A stretch of 15,562 nt of DNA, taken from assembly GCA_964648005.1 (NCBI GenBank), contig CAZYKR010000081.1, forward strand, positions 1 through 15,562, written 5' to 3'. Positions within the stretch are counted from its first letter, which is position 1; each line of letters opens with the position of its first letter. A program made the position numbers and the translations under genes. The notes under the pieces were generated by a model. The model ran no database searches. It was not told the DNA's origin and saw only the letters and a program-made list of their open reading frames with translations. Origin of the DNA: JAGQTE01 sp964648005. GTDB taxonomy: Bacteria; Actinomycetota; Acidimicrobiia; Acidimicrobiales; Acidimicrobilacustridaceae. Positions 13,996-15,562 of this stretch are shown here, piece after piece.

Positions 13996-15132
13996 TCACC
14001 GCGTCGTCGGCTCCTCACCGACTCGGATGGCGGCGTGTTCGGCGGTCGAGCGGGCGTCGAGCTGGTGGTCGATCTCGGTGCGCGCCTGCGCCCGCTGCTC
14101 CGCCGTGGCGCGGTGCTGCCGGATGCCGACGGCGACGAGCCACAGCAGGGTGATGCCGACGATCGTCACCGCCCAATAGAACGACACGTAGTCGACGAGC
14201 ACGCCGAGCGGTGGGTTGCCGGGGAGGGCGAGGCGCAGCGGCGGGAGGGCGAACAGCACACCGACGAAGAGGCCGAACGCCCAGATCGGCACCTCGAGAC
14301 GTCGGATCACCACCGCCCACAGCAACAGCACGCCTGAGATGGCCAGGCCGTACATCAGGATCATGATCCACACGACGTAGACGACGGTCGTGGTGGCTCG
14401 GCGCGCGTCGAACGTGGCCTCGCGCACGGCGGCGTCGTTCGGCTCGGCGTCGGCCGGCATCGTCGTGGTCAGGGCGAAGCCGTCCACGGCCGAGCGCAGC
14501 TCGAGCGCCATCGGCACGATGACGGTCTCGCCGTCCTGTTCGGCGGTGAGCAGCACGAACAGCGGCGCGGTGTACGCGTCGAACGGGAACTGGCGCACCG
14601 AGCCATCGGTCAGCGCCAACGTGAACTCGGCCGGGACGATCGGTTGTCCGGCGGGCAGGATCTTGGTCGAGTCGCCGCGCGCGTCGTTGACGGTCAGGGT
14701 CAGCTCGCTCGCCGGTCGTCCGTTGACCAGCGTCGCCGGATCGGGCTCGACCAGGACCCTGATGCGCAGCTCGCCCGCGGTGGCACCGATGTTGGTGGCG
14801 GTGACGGCCACGTGGGCGCCGCCCGTCGGGGCCGATCCCTCGTCGGTGAGGGTCACGACCGGCTCGACGTCGGTGTTGATGATCGTGAACAACGCCAGGA
14901 CCGGACCCAGCGACAGCAACGTGATCAGCACCAGGGCGAGCAGCTGCGTCTTCGTCGGCCGTGGGATGACGGTCGGCCACAGGCCGCTGAGCCGGTCGAG
15001 CAGGTCGTCGTCGGTGTCGTCGTCGCCGGTCGTCTGGTCCGCCGGCGCCACGCGCACCACAGGGTCGTCCGGTGATGCGTCCCGGGGCGTCGGACTGCCG
15101 TCCGGCCCGGGTGCTGCGTCGTCGTTCGTCAT
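13996..15132 (-). CDS. DUF4436 family integral membrane protein
   Basis: This 378-residue protein starts with an acidic, Pro/Asp-rich cytoplasmic tail of about 60 residues. One span follows at about 64-84, then an extracytoplasmic beta-rich domain (85-245) with the FPFDAY motif at 182-187. Three spans cover about 249-275, 283-302 and 313-336, and the tail is charged and cytoplasmic. The FPFDxY motif and this topology match DUF4436, a family found mainly in actinobacteria and of unknown function. The start is ATG 15132. On the minus strand TAGCAT ends eight bases upstream, and a GAGGAG run lies directly against the ATG, too close to be a normal ribosome binding site, so a leaderless transcript is more likely. 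It is divergent from the DUF3263 gene and upstream of tRNA-Thr. Confidence 0.85.
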   Translation of the reverse strand: MTNDDAAPGPDGSPTPRDASPDDPVVRVAPADQTTGDDDTDDDLLDRLSGLWPTVIPRPTKTQLLALVLITLLSLGPVLALFTIINTDVEPVVTLTDEGSAPTGGAHVAVTATNIGATAGELRIRVLVEPDPATLVNGRPASELTLTVNDARGDSTKILPAGQPIVPAEFTLALTDGSVRQFPFDAYTAPLFVLLTAEQDGETVIVPMALELRSAVDGFALTTTMPADAEPNDAAVREATFDARRATTTVVYVVWIMILMYGLAISGVLLLWAVVIRRLEVPIWAFGLFVGVLFALPPLRLALPGNPPLGVLVDYVSFYWAVTIVGITLLWLVAVGIRQHRATAEQRAQARTEIDHQLDARSTAEHAAIRVGEEPTTR

Positions 15133-15140
15133 CTCCTCGG

Positions 15141-15146
15141 ATGCTA
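15141..15146 (-). promoter_or_regulatory. -10 box (TAGCAT) of the DUF4436 gene
   Basis: TAGCAT on the minus strand ends eight bases before the ATG at 15132, in the 66-bp divergent gap shared with the DUF3263 gene. Confidence 0.45.
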
Positions 15147-15198
15147 GAGGTCCGAGGGTGCTTGATTCCGGTGGGGGCAGCGGCCAGGGTGTACCGCC

Positions 15199-15459
15199 GT
15201 GGAGATGACCGACCGCGACAGAGCCATCCTCGACTTCGAGCGGACCTGGTGGAGTGAGAGCGGCCCGAAGGAGGCGCTCATCCGCGATCGGTTCGACCTG
15301 TCGGCGACGCGGTACTACCAGATCCTCAACGAGCTGCTGGAGTCCCCGGACGCCTACGACTACGACCCGCTCGTCGTGCGGCGCCTGCGTCGGCTGCGCG
15401 ACCGCCGCCGTCGGGCGCGCCACGAGGGATCGCAGGCCGAGACCCCTCCCGGCCGGTAG
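15199..15459 (+). CDS. DUF3263 family small protein
   Basis: This 86-residue protein matches DUF3263, an actinobacterial family of unknown function. The core runs from TDRDRAILDFERTWW (4-18) through RFDLSATRYYQILNELL (31-47), ending in an Arg-rich tail (RRLRRLRDRRRRARH, 61-75). The central segment reads like a helix-turn-helix (LSATRYYQILNELL), and the basic tail would suit nucleic-acid binding; that is inference. GTG 15199 gives VEMTDRDRAI; ATG 15205 is an alternative start. No strong Shine-Dalgarno sequence or clear -10 box precedes it. Its TAG stop overlaps the next gene's -10 box. Confidence 0.88.
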   Translation: MEMTDRDRAILDFERTWWSESGPKEALIRDRFDLSATRYYQILNELLESPDAYDYDPLVVRRLRRLRDRRRRARHEGSQAETPPGR

Positions 15460-15462
15460 CGT
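15457..15462 (+). promoter_or_regulatory. -10 box (TAGCGT) upstream of the last, partial gene
   Basis: TAGCGT overlaps the DUF3263 stop codon (TAG at 15457-15459). A GTG seven bases later (15470) runs into a stop after seven codons, so the RNA probably has a short leader to the ATG at 15490. Confidence 0.4.
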
Positions 15463-15489
15463 CGGCACCGTGGCGCACCGGGGGATCCG

Positions 15490-15562
15490 ATGACCGACGA
15501 CCCGCAGGGCCCGGCCGGCACGTCCGGCGAGGACAACCCGCTGGCGATGCTCGCCGGCTCGG
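15490..15562 (+). CDS. unidentified gene, 5' end only
   Basis: Only the first 24 codons are in the window: MTDDPQGPAGTSGEDNPLAM and LAGS. The segment is acidic and Gly/Pro-rich with no recognisable domain, so no function can be given. ATG 15490 is preceded by GGGG at a suitable distance (GGGGATCCG before ATG) and by a TAGCGT box 27 bases upstream. Unlike most genes here it appears to have a short leader with a Shine-Dalgarno sequence. The frame is open to the window edge. Confidence 0.6.
   Translation, partial: MTDDPQGPAGTSGEDNPLAMLAGS

Noticed and set aside
15470..15493. GTG at 15470 as a leaderless start after the TAGCGT box
   Set aside because: The frame ends after seven codons. The ATG at 15490, with GGGG at proper distance and an open frame to the window end, is the better start.

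Overview
The window is GC-rich (about 70% by eye), gene-dense bacterial DNA with no stretch over 300 bases lacking a gene. The gene content (a DUF3263 protein, a DUF4436 membrane protein, a thiolase/DUF35 pair, an acyl-CoA dehydrogenase) points to an actinobacterium. The repeated TANNNT box 6-9 nt before start codons, typical of leaderless actinobacterial transcripts, supports this. A deep-branching class such as Acidimicrobiia is my inference, not something the sequence proves.

Layout. 1-2001, minus strand: the N-terminal two thirds of an acyl-CoA dehydrogenase with a perfect TetR-style palindrome upstream, then an extended short-chain dehydrogenase/reductase ending in a strong hairpin. 2075-4668, plus strand: ispF and rlmB, overlapping by one base, then a secreted lipoprotein. 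4711-6278, minus strand: a two-gene operon of a DUF35 (zinc ribbon/OB-fold) protein and a thiolase-fold enzyme. 6381-7547, plus: an ArgA-like N-acetylglutamate synthase candidate. 7603-13867, plus: three tandem paralogous membrane enzymes of the alkaline phosphatase/sulfatase superfamily, about 40% of the window. 13903-13976, minus: tRNA-Thr(UGU). 13996-15132, minus: a DUF4436 membrane protein. 15199-15459, plus: a DUF3263 protein. 15490 to the end: the first 24 codons of an unidentified gene.

How the genes fit together. The acyl-CoA dehydrogenase, SDR and thiolase/DUF35 pair suggest acyl-CoA or sterol-like catabolism. ispF, rlmB, the NAGS candidate and the tRNA are housekeeping genes. The standout is the triple array. 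Each protein has about five N-terminal membrane spans and a large catalytic domain that is probably extracytoplasmic. Each has threonine where true sulfatases carry the formylglycine cysteine. This resembles the LtaS/EptA layout, so I read them as probable phospho-transferases or phosphohydrolases acting on cell-envelope polymers or lipids; the substrate is unknown. Copies 1 and 2 each have a near-identical TACGCT promoter box. Copy 3 has none and overlaps copy 2 by one base, so copies 2 and 3 should form one operon.
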